DNA from: Stephanodiscus triporus
Lineage: Eukaryota > Bacillariophyta > Thalassiosirophyceae > Thalassiosirales > Thalassiosiraceae
Assembly: GCA_036939755.1 (NCBI GenBank)
Contig: JALLAZ010000095.1
Coordinates: forward strand, 1-25,773
Direction: 5' to 3'
Length of the DNA: 25,773 nucleotides
A model generated the notes under the pieces. The model worked only from the letters and a program-made list of their open reading frames with translations. It had not been told where the DNA came from and made no database searches. Positions 1 to 10,033 of the stretch are shown here, piece by piece. Each line of letters begins with the position of its first letter. Position 1 is the first letter of the stretch. The translations under genes and the position numbers were made by a program.

Positions 1-122
1 GCAACAAGGGGAAATAGATGGGTAGATTGTGACCGGACAACAAAGGGGAGGGGGGGAATATATGTTGGCATTAACACTAAATAAATTATTACATTACGAA
101 ATAGCTCAGTTGACAGAATACT

Positions 123-1259
123 CTATAGCGCCTTCTTCTTCTTCTCCTTCTTCTTCTTGTTGCCATACTTCTCCTCCAAATTGGTAAGCAGTTCATCACT
201 TAACCCCCCAGCTTTCCTCAAGAGTTGTTGCAAAGAATGATGCCCCATCTCCTTCTCTGCCTTCACCTTGCGCCTCCTTGCAGCACAATAGTCCATTTTG
301 TTGAGTTTGCCTTCAAAGTTGAAGGGAAACAGTGTCATCCTTAATCTTTCAGCAGCAAAGGGATATTCTTCCTCTGACGATGATGAGTCCTCAAGGGCTG
401 TCCTCCTCAATCTTTTGGCAGCAGAGGGAGGGGAATGACCCTCAGCATGTGCCTTCCCCTTCCTTCCCTTCTCCTCCCTCCCACATTCATCCTCTGACGA
501 TGATGAGTCCTCAAGCACTGTCCTCCTCAATCTTTTGGCAGCAAAGGGAGGGGAATGCCCCTCCGCCTGTGCCATCCCCTTCCTTCCCTTCTCCTCCCTC
601 CCACAAGTTTTTCCGAAATAAGGATCCACAATGTCCCTCATCCACCTACTGATGTCCTCTTCCTTCCCATATGGCACAACCCTCACCACCTTGTTCATGT
701 CGCCCCCACAACCCTTGTAGTAACGCAGCACATCCCTCCGTTCAGTTTCTGATCCACAATATTCCTCTGCAGATTTGGGGTATCTCACCACAAATCTGGA
801 CTGCACTGCAAACACAGAACGGAAGAAATTCTCCCAACGATGATGTTGTTGTTGTTCATCCAAAGGATGACACTCTTCCTCCTTGCCAGGAGGGGGAAGA
901 GGACTGTCGTGGTTGTTACCATCATAGTCATCATTGTCATCAAGCACCTCGCCCGTCCTATCATAGTGAGATCGGCGTCCCTCGTCCATGAGCACCTGAT
1001 AGGCCGCTGAGACAGCCTGGAACTTGAGAGTGCAACGGGACACCTCCCCCTCCCCCTCCCCCTCAGATCCATTGTCATCGTTGTCATGTGGGTGAAGGAG
1101 GAGACGGTCAGGGTGGTACTGCAACGCCGCAGCGCGGTATGCGCACCTGAGCTCTGTTGGAGTGGACAAGTCATTGCATCGCAGGACCGTGTAGGGGGTT
1201 GAGAAGGGGCCGAATGCCGAGCAGAGGAGGGACAGGGTGCTGTTGCCGTTGCCAGACAT
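123..1259 (-). CDS. J-domain protein, DNAJC9-like co-chaperone
   Basis: Single-exon reading frame of 378 aa, ATG to stop. The N-terminus is a J domain (about residues 22-105) with the Hsp70-stimulating HPD triad at residues 49-51 and the helix IV end SHYDRTGEV. An acidic Asp/Gly/Glu insert sits between helices II and III. Residues about 135-215 match the region after the J domain in DNAJC9-type proteins (FFRSVF, a 'YKGCGGDMNKV' segment, then 'PYGKEEDISRW'). The C-terminus has two 40-residue repeats with basic KRLRR and SSSSE motifs (likely nuclear localisation and phosphorylation sites), then an R/K-rich helix and a lysine tail. DNAJC9 proteins are nuclear Hsp70 partners and histone chaperones; that role here is inferred. 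The start is followed by a compact N-terminus and preceded by AT-rich DNA. Family call is fairly sure, the orthology less so. Confidence 0.8.
   Translation of the reverse strand: MSGNGNSTLSLLCSAFGPFSTPYTVLRCNDLSTPTELRCAYRAAALQYHPDRLLLHPHDNDDNGSEGEGEGEVSRCTLKFQAVSAAYQVLMDEGRRSHYDRTGEVLDDNDDYDGNNHDSPLPPPGKEEECHPLDEQQQHHRWENFFRSVFAVQSRFVVRYPKSAEEYCGSETERRDVLRYYKGCGGDMNKVVRVVPYGKEEDISRWMRDIVDPYFGKTCGREEKGRKGMAQAEGHSPPFAAKRLRRTVLEDSSSSEDECGREEKGRKGKAHAEGHSPPSAAKRLRRTALEDSSSSEEEYPFAAERLRMTLFPFNFEGKLNKMDYCAARRRKVKAEKEMGHHSLQQLLRKAGGLSDELLTNLEEKYGNKKKKEKKKKAL
366..605 (-). repeat. Two tandem copies of a 120-bp unit inside the J-domain gene
   Basis: Copies at 366-485 and 486-605 are highly similar at base level, for example the same 25-bp stretch begins at 371 and at 491. 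The period is 120 bp, a multiple of three, so the frame is kept. The copies encode residues 219-258 and 259-298, each running from CGREEKGRKG through a KRLRR basic patch to an SSSSE(D/E)E acidic patch. A short third echo (PFAAERLRMTL) follows in the protein. The near identity suggests a recent in-frame duplication. Confidence 0.9.
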
Positions 1260-1368
1260 TTTTTAACTCCTCAAGCATGCACAATAATATTATTAAGTAA
1301 TGCTTGTTTCCACGCTTCTTCTTAACATGTCTTAGAGGTCTCAGGATGACAGGTTATGAGCCCAATAT

Positions 1369-1541
1369 GATGCGCCGACATGTCGGGCAGTGGTCATGCC
1401 GACACGACAATGTCGGCGCATCTGAGGAGCCGACATGGCTGGATGTCGCCAACATGGGCTGTGTCGTGTCGGCAACATGGCGCCGACATGTTGGTGTGTC
1501 GGCAGTGATGGAAAAAAAAACGCCGACACAACGCCGACATT
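1369..1541. repeat. Cluster of GCCGACAT / ATGTCGGC words with inverted repeats
   Basis: Within about 170 bp the word GCCGACAT, its complement or one-base variants recur roughly ten times in both orientations. It includes a perfect 12-bp palindrome CCGACATGTCGG at 1375-1386, a 13-bp inverted repeat (1369-1381 with 1410-1422), and another pair TGTCGGC/GCCGACA at 1467-1473 and 1482-1488. No convincing protein is encoded here. It could be the remnant of a small foldback element or an array of protein-binding sites; the sequence does not decide. Confidence 0.7.
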
Positions 1542-1589
1542 TCCAGCCAAGCCATGCTGTAGAGGTGGCATGTGAGTGTCCCCCCCCCT

Positions 1590-2700
1590 CTCATGGCAAT
1601 GAAGCCTCATGAACGACGATGAGGCACGCATCAGCGCCTCTATGCACGCCACGTGACCGAGATCGCACGCAAGCATCAGCGGTGTCATCCCACATCCGTC
1701 CTCCTTGACGATTGAACTCTTCAAAGTCCCCCGAGGGGAAATGGCCATCGTTGCGCACAGGAGGCAAATCGCGCTTGGCAGATCCCAGACAATGGCAAGC
1801 TGTCGCAAGATTGAGGCGGGTTGCATTGCCGGCAACAATGCAACCCTCGTTGAAGGGCGCATTACAAAAGGAGGGAGGCTCCATGGGAATTTTGGTCAGC
1901 GTTGTCGCCGTCGTTGTTGTTGCTGTTGTCGTATGGTAACAAAACCAATGAATCGTCTACCAAGGAAGAATGGGAAGGGGATGCATCATCCCCCCGCCAC
2001 CACCACCGCCACCACCACCGCCACCGCCATCATCGTTGTCAATGTTGTTCCCGATCCCCCCCCTCCTCCATACCCTCCCTCCTCCTACTGGTGGCAACGC
2101 GCACTGCTTCCGGCCACCGTCATCTCATCCTCAACGATTCGGCGTCGGTCCACCTGGACCTTGCATTGGGAATCTGAAGAACGTTGTCATGACTATTGCC
2201 CTCCCGTTGGTCAGACATTCTCTTGCTCTTTGCCACCCCGCAGCTGCCATTGTCATCTTCGTCTTCATCTGGGGACGAACGTTGCCGTGTCTGCCAGCCC
2301 CGTCCCCGCCGACGATACTGTGCGCACGCTGTCTGTCGTCATCGTTTGTATTCCAATCGGCGGGGATGACAACGACATTGATGACGGGGTCTTCCCCACC
2401 ACCCCCATTGTTGGCCTCAGATAGACTTTGCACCTGTGAGCTCAATCGCCTAAGAAGGATTCATGTTGTGGGGATGTTGTCCGGGGGGGCTGTTATCACG
2501 TGTTGGAAGGTTTTTTTTGTAGAAAAATGAAATCACAACACAAAAGTAATGCTCACCAATTTTAATGCCAAACCGCAAGGGTTGGCAGAATCAAGCATGG
2601 GCAACATGCCAGTGAGCACTCTCACGGCCTTGGCCTGGATCTCTTTGGCGGACCCATTCGACACCGTTGGATATTGATGGAGCACGATGCTGCTGAAATC
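1590..2700 (-). pseudogene. Possible ankyrin-repeat gene remnant, broken across frames
   Basis: No single frame spans this stretch, but several minus-strand pieces look coding. Around 1720-1600 lies an ankyrin-like helix pair (DGCGMTPLMLACDLGHVACIEAL), with the TPL start and GH-x6-L spacing typical of the repeat. Around 2040-1865 a low-complexity Gly/Asp/Asn frame (poly-Gly, then LVDDSLVLLPYD) ends at a stop just before the ankyrin frame. Around 2690-2565 a frame contains HQYPTV and a helical segment. It can be joined by a GTGAGC donor near 2565 to an acceptor (CACAG) near 2430, entering a further open frame rich in Asn/Gly/Asp down to about 2131. The frames do not join into one product by obvious introns, so this is either a decayed gene or one whose splicing I cannot resolve. 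Neighbouring sequence gives no functional hint. Confidence 0.35.
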
Positions 2701-3393
2701 TCGTCAACGGGCTGGGAGTGCAAAAAAGGAATTGCACATAAATGCTACCTTGGTTCAAGTATTATTTGGACGGGATGTCTTTGAGGTAGACCCCCCGAAT
2801 TACATATCAAACTGACCAGAAGAATATGGCCTAGAAATCTGTGACCTAATATGTGAGTCTGTATCTAATATCTACTAATTTACTCAGCGTTATGTCTCAT
2901 GGCCATACTTTGTTGTGTCTGTGCATTGACAAACGAGCGGCCAAACTTTTTGCTAGTGCTGGTATGTGATATGACTTTGTATCTACGAATTCGTACCATA
3001 CCTACCAATTCGTCTGATACAAATTGATAGGTACGAATTCGTATAAATCTGCATTTGGCGGACAAAAATAGAAAAACTTCTCTAAGTCCAAAAAAAGGGA
3101 TTCCCCCTTGAGCCCAGGTATGAGGGAATCCGTACATTTAGTACCAAATAATTTTAGATACCATCCCAAAAATGGGATGTACGATTTCATTATGTACCAG
3201 AAAAATCAAGATACCGCCCCCAAATCGAGACACATACAAATTCAGATTGAGGACATATAGATAGTCGATCCCTTTTGGATTGATCTTGCTGTTCCGCTCC
3301 TCCTGGCAAACTTTTTTGGGAAAATACTAGGTAAAATCTACAAGCAATTCAGTTTTGGCCAGCAGATTACTACTCTAAGTGGTACTTTTTTCC
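2700..3393. other. AT-rich intergenic stretch, no gene seen
   Basis: No coding signal found on either strand. The one structured part is an imperfect palindrome at 2984-3043, whose arms both contain TACGAATTCGTA. Several short runs (GGTAC, GATACC, AATTCGTA) recur between 2980 and 3230, which may reflect an old degenerate repeat. Confidence 0.5.
2984..3043. repeat. 60-bp imperfect palindrome with TACGAATTCGTA arms
   Basis: TACGAATTCGTACC at 2984-2997 is the exact reverse complement of 3030-3043. Inside, CCTACCAATT (3001-3010) pairs imperfectly with 3022-3031. Each outer arm is itself a 12-bp palindrome. Function unknown. Confidence 0.7.
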
Positions 3394-3575
3394 GGCCAAA
3401 ATCACATGCCGATTTTTGGCCTGGTAAAATATATATGTTTTTGTGGAATTTGCTGTCAAAATGGACATGCCGTAAATTCGACCTTTCATTCTAACAAGCT
3501 TGATTCAAAGACCTGCTGGAATATGTTACACTTATGCCATTTTACCTGTCAAAATATACAAGTTTGTCATAATCC
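3394..3575 (+). repeat. Left degenerate terminal inverted repeat of the MULE
   Basis: GGCCAAAATCAC at 3394 and, further in, CCTGGTAAAAT (3420-3430) and CCTGTCAAAATATACAAG (3545-3562) have similar counterparts, in the same order, on the opposite strand at the right end (GGCCAAAATACAC, CCAGGTAAAAT, CAAGTCAAAATATCACAC). The match is patchy, as expected for an old copy. The outer limit is uncertain. Confidence 0.5.
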
Positions 3576-3788
3576 GCTCCTGTTCTGTACAAGCTGAGTT
3601 TTGTCCGTCCATCCTGTTGATGTGAAGTGACAGAATTGTTTTTTGGTGATTGCTCAACCCCTTCACTTGCGCTGCACCACCTTCCAACCACCATAAAATG
3701 CACAACCACAACACCCATTTTTGCTGATCAGCATCTTGCCACCAAACCATCACTCCTTTCTGGGCGCCTCATCCGATTAGCATACACA

Positions 3789-6352
3789 ATGCCTAGGGTA
3801 GCAAAGCGCAATCTGGCCACAACAGCAGTGATGACATGTCATCCCCAAAACATCCTTCAAGGCGGCGCACAGGGAAGTAAAAATTGTCACCCTCCCCTAA
3901 GGCAACAAAGGCACCTGCGAGGAAGCGCAAGGCCAAAAAACCCTCAAAGACTGCCACAGCGCTTGACCCCCAAAAATCCACAACATCAGATAATTCTTCC
4001 ACACGTCCCAAAACAAAAACAACGGATATTGTCACCACCCCCTCCACAAGGAAAAGTCCATGCTCCAAAATAGACACGCCACCTCCCAAGCGCCTTTGCA
4101 CTATTGCCGGCATAGAGGATACGCCCATTGTTGATGATCTCCGTGGAAATATATCAAGGACATGTGATGGTGATTTCATGGGTGGGACTTACAGCAAGGA
4201 CATTGGTAGTGGAGTGAGAGGCGGTCGATGGTCAGAGTCCAGCAGTCGCAGCAGCAGCATCTACCATGCTCTATAATTTGCGCTATGGGGATTGTGGAAG
4301 TCGGTCTGAGGGGGGGGAGATGATGATAATAAATGGACACTTAGCCTCGATGACGTTGGTGACAATGATTATGTGCCCAATGGCCTTGTGTTCTCCGATG
4401 ACGAAGACTGTCTCATCAATGTTGATGTCGATTCTGAGGACGAGCGCATGCGATCAAGTTTTCCAAAGGACAGAACAGGCAAGCCAATCATTCCTGGTGG
4501 TCCACAGCCGCGGGATTTATCAAACTACCCTGAATCTGAACACCACGCTGTCTGGGGTAAAAATGTAAGGCAGAGGAAGTAGTACTGTGATGTAGAATGC
4601 CTGAAGCAAATCAAACAGCAAAAAACTGGGCCCGCAGAGGGAAGTAGTGATCTTAGTGGTGACCAGACTGAGCAACTGCGCTCCATGTCCGAAGTGGAAA
4701 GGTGCCATTGCTTAGTGGACAAATCTTAAGAACAAAGGACATACTTCAGCTCAGGATCGCGGAGGAGGCGAATCTTCATGGGATTTCAACGCAAGTTCAG
4801 CGCAGTGACACAGCGAACCTCACGGTTGTTGGCATTAACTTCTATGTTCAGGCATCCATCTATGAGAACACTGGTTGGCGTGTGCACACCGCCATTTGTC
4901 GAGAGGGTGATGACACTCTACAGATTCCGCCAAAGGACACGGTTGATCCAATGGTTATTTCCGAGAAGAAGGGGTACTTGTGCATCTCCATCAAAGCTAA
5001 GATGCTAGCTCCAATTATCACGGAAGCCATTGTAGAGAATCCCAGCATTACCTATCAGTCCATCCATGAAATTATGAAGCCATACGCCAAGGAATACACA
5101 TTGAAGGACAGTATTGTGCAGGACGGAAGAGACCTTGCGAAGCTGGAACTGTTTGGTGTTTTTGACAATAATGTGAAATACGCAGAAGCTGTTCAGAGTC
5201 AACTTCAAGGATTGGGACATGAAGTTGAATCACTTACGACGACTGACGTAAGACACTGCAAAAGGTGAGCTCAGTTGTGATCCACGAAGAGCAAATGAGG
5301 CATAAGAAGGGCAATGAACCAGCATTGGACAAGGAACAACAATTGAGGTACATCACAAAATGGAAGAAAATGAATGAAGAGTGGCTTAATTCGGTGTTTG
5401 GCATTGCAGATGGCCCTCAGTTGAAGTTCATCACCGGCACTCTGTTTGTGACTTCGAGCAGCAAACATATAATCTCCTCACTGGATGTCATTCGGTTGCG
5501 CAGCTAGAGGCCTGCAAGGCAAAATATTACCCAGATATGCATCCTTCTGCTATTAATTATCTCAAAAAGTTGAATGATGAACAACAGTATCCTGCAGCTT
5601 GATGTGCAATGGGTGACAATACATGCATGTATAACAAATCGGCATCTTCGGGGGTCGAATCAATGAACCGAGCGAACAGTGTTGCAAGAGAGAGAACAGC
5701 AGTTGACGTTCTCAATGCAATGATCCTGCTTATATAGTTGGAGGGGGCTAGATTCGAATTCTTCAAGCAGAAAGCTTGCCTAATGGAGGAGGTGTTCCGT
5801 GACATTAACCTGAGGGAATACAGACTGAACGCAATGAATTGCAACACTTTCCACAGAGTCACGGTGAGTTGAATTACTTTGACTAATGAAATACACAGTT
5901 ATTATTCCATTTCAGGAAACAATGGGGATGCGATTTGGAACATGCACATGCGGTAAGCCAAAGAAGGATGGAGCAATGTTGTCATCAAAAATTGAAGGAC
6001 TTACCAGGATTCAGGTAATCCCTATTGGTGGACAACTGCGCACTGGCAACAACAGTACGCAATGGAGGTTAACTGCCTCACAGACATCTCTTTGAAAACA
6101 CTGAAAACAATGAGCACTGCAGATGAAATGTTACGCTATTGTCCTTCATGGGTGGCCGCAAAGAAGGCTGGGCGGCCAAAGGTGAATTTCTGGAAAAAGA
6201 GTTTGACTGATCTAATGCAGGAGTCCGCAAAGAAGAAACGAACTAGGAGGGCGAAGATGTTCTGCCGAATCTGCCACAAGTGGAATCACAACACCGTCGA
6301 CTGCTTTGATAATCCTGGAAATGATGCAGATGGCCAGGTTGGGATGGCTTGA
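3789..6352 (+). pseudogene. MULE transposase pseudogene, catalytic core deleted
   Basis: Coding pieces in shifting frames: MPRVAKRN at 3789; a Lys/Pro/Thr-rich tract at 3884-4276; an acidic piece (PNGLVFSDDEDCLIN) at about 4373-4580; a 170-aa N-terminal MULE piece at 4740-5250 (ending PYAKEYTLKDSIV then LELFGVFDNN); a helical piece at 5265-5500. It then jumps straight to the C-terminal module at 5500-5863 (NKSASSGVESMNRANSVARE), which has in-frame stops. A 52-bp intron (5864-5915, GTGAGT...TTTCAG) leads to a CTCGKPKKDG SWIM-like start whose second Cys/His pair is gone. The last piece (to 6352) carries a CX2CX4HX4C zinc knuckle. The DDE core expected between the N- and C-terminal modules is absent at about 5500. 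At least three frameshifts and two stops are present. Confidence 0.7.
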
Positions 6353-6799
6353 GATTTTCTGGGGGGGTGATATTCATATGGCGTTATTATGTCAAGTGTG
6401 ATAGAAGCCAGCCAGTTCAAGCAAGTTCCTCGGAAAAAGGACTATAAGATTGATCAGTGGCATGTCTAATGATTCGGAATATTCGCAGACCCCAAAATGA
6501 ATTTTGTGCAAGTAAAACGCACTAAATGTTCACACAACATGCTTTTTCCCCTTTTCCCACCAAGGCTGGTACTCTCTACGTAGGAATTTGAAACGTCCTG
6601 AATTATCACAAATCGACTTGGGCCGAGACACACCGGCTGACGCCTCGTTCTGCCAAAGCTGTGGTTGATTCAATCAAAATCCAGTTAAGACAGGCTAGAT
6701 AGTACCCACAGGGTCCTATTTGCATTTTTGGCCCAAGTCCGGACCCCCAAAACCCAAAACTGTGGGAGATATGCTCATTTCGTCCTGTTATTTCACAAC

Positions 6800-6958
6800 T
6801 GCTAGTACCTAAAGTCTCAAGTGTGATATTTTGACTTGTTAAAATGATGCGTGTGTAGCCGGGATGGTAATTTAGCGATAGGCACAGGCATAGGACGACA
6901 GGGTATCCAAAAGTGCAAATTTTACCTGGCAAAATACGAGTTAAGGGTGTATTTTGGC
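6800..6958 (-). repeat. Right degenerate terminal inverted repeat of the MULE
   Basis: Read on the minus strand from 6958 inward, this carries GGCCAAAATACAC, then GCCAGGTAAAAT near 6925, then CAAGTCAAAATATCACAC near 6835. These match the left end in order and rough spacing. The region between the pseudogene end (6352) and here holds no other coding signal. Confidence 0.5.
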
Positions 6959-7259
6959 CCAGGCCCAAAGTAATGATAAAATAGCAAAAACAACACTTGC
7001 TTCAAATGTATTCTTAACTCTTTAGATCTACACCAGACCGCCCCAGCAGAGTGCATAATCAATCAGAGCAGCCCCTTCCGGTCAGATTGATATATGACAC
7101 CCCTGGTTGGAAACAGGGTTGTCATTTATTACGCACGCCATATTTACCATGGTAGGTGACACATGTTGGCCAAAATTGGCCAACCTCATGCGTTACCGGC
7201 CTGATATCTTGCCATCACTGGAGAAATATTGAGCCATATTAATACAGGAGGTCGCTAAC
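6959..7259. other. Leader of the pogo-like element, no gene
   Basis: No coding signal. It contains an 8-bp-arm hairpin GTTGGCCA-AAAT-TGGCCAAC at 7165-7184 and a CCATGG-centred palindrome near 7145. I looked for a copy of this region in inverted orientation downstream of 9813, to define transposon ends, and found no convincing match. Confidence 0.4.
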
Positions 7260-9813
7260 ATGCCAAGGACCAATGCTCGAGAAGATATTCGGGTCGAGAA
7301 GGCCGTTGGGTTCCTCAAGAGGTGCCCGAACCTGACGGTTCCGGAAGCAATGAAGCTTGCCGATTTTAATCCTCAGGAGGTAGCCTGTAAGGCTCGGCGA
7401 ATGTGGATCTATCGAAGATGGAATAAGCTGGATCACAAGACCGTGACGTTTGCAACACCTCCCCCCCAACAAATTACCTTTGCCACCAACAGTCATAATG
7501 ATGGCGGAACGTTATCATCTATGACTGATTCCGGAAGTAATCGAAGTAAGAATCCATCGCCAATTAAGAAGATAAAGACCACTCGCATGACTGCGCAAGC
7601 GAAACAGACCAATCGAACTGCTCGAAAACAGAAGGATGAACAGAATAAGAAGGCGTTCAAGCATGCAACGATTTGGTATGCGCGAGAGAAGTCAAAGAAA
7701 GGCGGACTGTCGGCTGTCTCTGTTGTGACGCAGGTCAATAAAGAGTTCAATGTGAATCTGAGTAAGCGGTCGGTTACACGATTCGTCAAAGAGGGTAAAA
7801 TTGGTGTCTCACCACAGAAACGGGGTCCAAAGAGCGACATTCCCCAGCACCACTACCGGAACCTATGCAGTGCGGTCGAAACTTTTGTCACGATCCAAAA
7901 TATAAATGGCACGATCCGCGAGTGTTCTTACAAGAAGCTGGGTCAACGTTTGAAGAACACGATGTATGGAGAGAAGGAGACGGCCCACGATACAGGGCGT
8001 GCGCTTCTGCGCAGAGTACTGGCAGATGTATCAATCAGCCTCAATGCGTCAAAGACACAAAGTGCAGAGGATAGACGAATTCGCTGGACAACCTACAAGA
8101 ATCTGTCGTTGTGGTTTGATAATTGGGAAAGAGACTTGGTGGACCTGGGGTTTGCTTATGTCCATCAAACAACAGGCATAGTAGTCATCCCCATCGAACA
8201 GCTCAAGCGCATTGTTAACATTGATGAGACATGCCTTTCTCTCGATGGAAGTGACAACGTCAGGGGTGGACGGCCGGAGGTGTATCTTTATGATCCAAGG
8301 ATACATCAAGTTGGAAAGGCTACTTCCAAATCATCGCTGACGACAACAATGATTACTGGGAGCAACACTGCAGGAGAGGCAATCGTGCTACACTTCCAAT
8401 TCCAATCAAAGGCGAAGTCTGACTACACGATGCAACTTCAATATGATGTGGCGGAACACATGCCATGTGTGGTGGGTCAGTTTGGGTGCGAGGAGGAGCG
8501 AACTTGGCCAGTGACGTTTGGCCAAAATGAGAAGGGAGGGATGGATGAGGTTGAGTTTGAGAAGTACCTCCTCAACTCTATAGTTCCTCTTTATCCTGAT
8601 GCAAAGAACATGCCAGGACATCAAGTCTTACTCAAGGCTGACTCTGGCCCCGGTCGGATGAACATCAGGCTTCTCACCAAGTTGCGACGCCTTGGTCTCA
8701 TATTGTATCCATGTGTGCCTAACACAACACATGTCACGCAAGAGACCGACTGGTGCTATGGTCCTTTTAAGACACAGTTCGCGATAAATCTCAACGATTT
8801 AGTTAATGCGAGGTTGAAGAAGGACAAGAGTGTGTCTCTCCAGCCAAAACTAGTGGGGCTGCCAGTATTTGGAGGATATGACCAGCAATCAGAATTCAAC
8901 ATTGAAGTGTCAGCCTTCCAGCGAGGATTTAATCGTGACATGTACGTCTCTGCATGGGAGAAGGTGGGAGCAGCAACGAAAGATGGCATCACACGACGAC
9001 GGTGCCTCAAGGACAAGAAGGTCAAGTGATCGGTTGGTGATGGCGATGCTGAAGTTGATGAGTTGCATCCTTTGATCCAGACAGTGAATGACCTTGCTGT
9101 CCATGCTCTCATGCAGGCAGGATATGACGGCGAATTATTACGAGCCAACAATAAAAAAGGACAAGCAGCACAAAGCAGAGAAGATCATCACAGGGCCCAA
9201 CACAGCGGCTCGTGTGGCTGCCCTTGTCAATGCGAAAACGCATGGTGCTCGGTTTCATGCTACCCATGGCACCCACTCAACAAGCGATGACATCATGAAG
9301 AGTGTGGAGCTGGGCGAACGTATGGTTCTTCGAGAGAAGCTTCAGAAGGAGAAGAAACTTCGTCTCCAACAGCAAACATTGGAGGACAACGCGAAGCTAA
9401 TCCTCGACGCAGGTAAGAATGTCGAATCATTACTTGTGTCAGAATTGGATACTCTCTTAGCGTGGCACAGAGTCGCAAAGACAAAAGGATCAAAGAAAGA
9501 GGACAAGTTGCAACAATGGAAGGATATTGTCGCAACGGGACAGCAACCTCCACAGTTCTCTCGGTGGACGGACGATGACGAACAGAAGCTGGCTCCGCTG
9601 ATGTCAGATGAGGTTGATATGGTGGATACATACTACGGGAGGGAACAGGCATTGCACGAGAGGGAACTTGAGGCGACAATGTACTGCATGAGTCGCGAGA
9701 AGCGAGAAGAGTTTCGGAGGAAGTTGGATGAGATTGACAGGGAGTATGCGGCGACATCTGTTCCTTTAGTGTCAGCAGAGACATCACAGGAAGGAGAAGA
9801 AGAATCGGCTTAA
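7260..9813 (+). pseudogene. Pogo/jerky-type DDD transposase, nearly intact
   Basis: A 589-aa open frame (7260-9029) starts with a pipsqueak-like helix-turn-helix (about residues 10-50, 'NLTVPEAMKLADF') and a basic linker. A second helix-turn-helix follows near 150-190. The catalytic domain shows VNIDET (D322), KADSGPGR (D461) and TQETDWCYGPFK (D497), a D..D35D pattern like the DDE_1/pogo-jerky group. The frame meets one TGA at 9027-9029 but stays open in phase after it (PLIQTVNDLAVHALMQAGYDGELL). It then needs a one-base shift near 9145, probably an extra C, to continue into a charged coiled-coil-like C-terminus ending at 9813. Together these make about 850 aa. Two lesions in an otherwise well-kept gene suggest recent inactivation. 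Terminal repeats and a TA duplication were not found. Confidence 0.75.
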
Positions 9814-9963
9814 CAACGATCTGTTTAATATAAAGTAAATGTTGATAATATAGACCATCATATGATTAACACCGGCATGCCATGTCATCGGCGCACGCAT
9901 CAAAAAAAGTAACGATAAAACATGTCGTAATTCCTTAGGTAGCGCAGCGTCAATAATTGGTCT

Positions 9964-10033
9964 ACGCCCAAACCAAGTGGGTCGATGTCTCCCCACGGTG
10001 TGGGGATGACGTCGATGTGCCTAGTTTGGGCGT
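9964..10033. repeat. 70-bp imperfect inverted repeat (hairpin)
   Basis: The left arm begins ACGCCCAAAC and ends TCCCCAC. The reverse complement of the right arm begins ACGCCCAAAC and ends ATCCCCAC, with about 33-34 bases per arm and a handful of mismatches. Too short to encode anything; it may be a miniature foldback element or a transcribed hairpin. Confidence 0.8.

Larger units (their letters stand above)
3394..6958 (+). mobile_element. Decayed Mutator-like (MULE) DNA transposon
   Basis: The interval is bounded by degenerate inverted repeats and contains a broken transposase with MULE-type features: an N-terminal region, a C-terminal module after the catalytic domain, a SWIM-type zinc-finger remnant, and a CCHC zinc knuckle near its end. 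Members of this superfamily move by cut-and-paste. This copy cannot encode a working enzyme, because the core is missing and there are several stops and frameshifts. I could not identify the 9-11 bp target duplication, so the outer limits are approximate. Confidence 0.65.

Noticed and set aside
1705..2424. 239-codon plus-strand frame rich in His/Pro/Thr
   Set aside because: Its composition comes from the reverse of Gly/Asp-rich minus-strand repeats; no domain is seen.
7081..7200. Possible terminal inverted repeat of the pogo-like element
   Set aside because: Comparison with the reverse complement of 9820-10100 gave only short matches (for example CGCACGC and CCATGG), too weak to call ends.
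9027..9029. In-frame TGA in the pogo-like transposase as possible selenocysteine or programmed readthrough
   Set aside because: A separate one-base shift follows about 120 bp later, so simple decay explains both. The position lies outside any catalytic motif and no selenocysteine-type stem-loop was seen.
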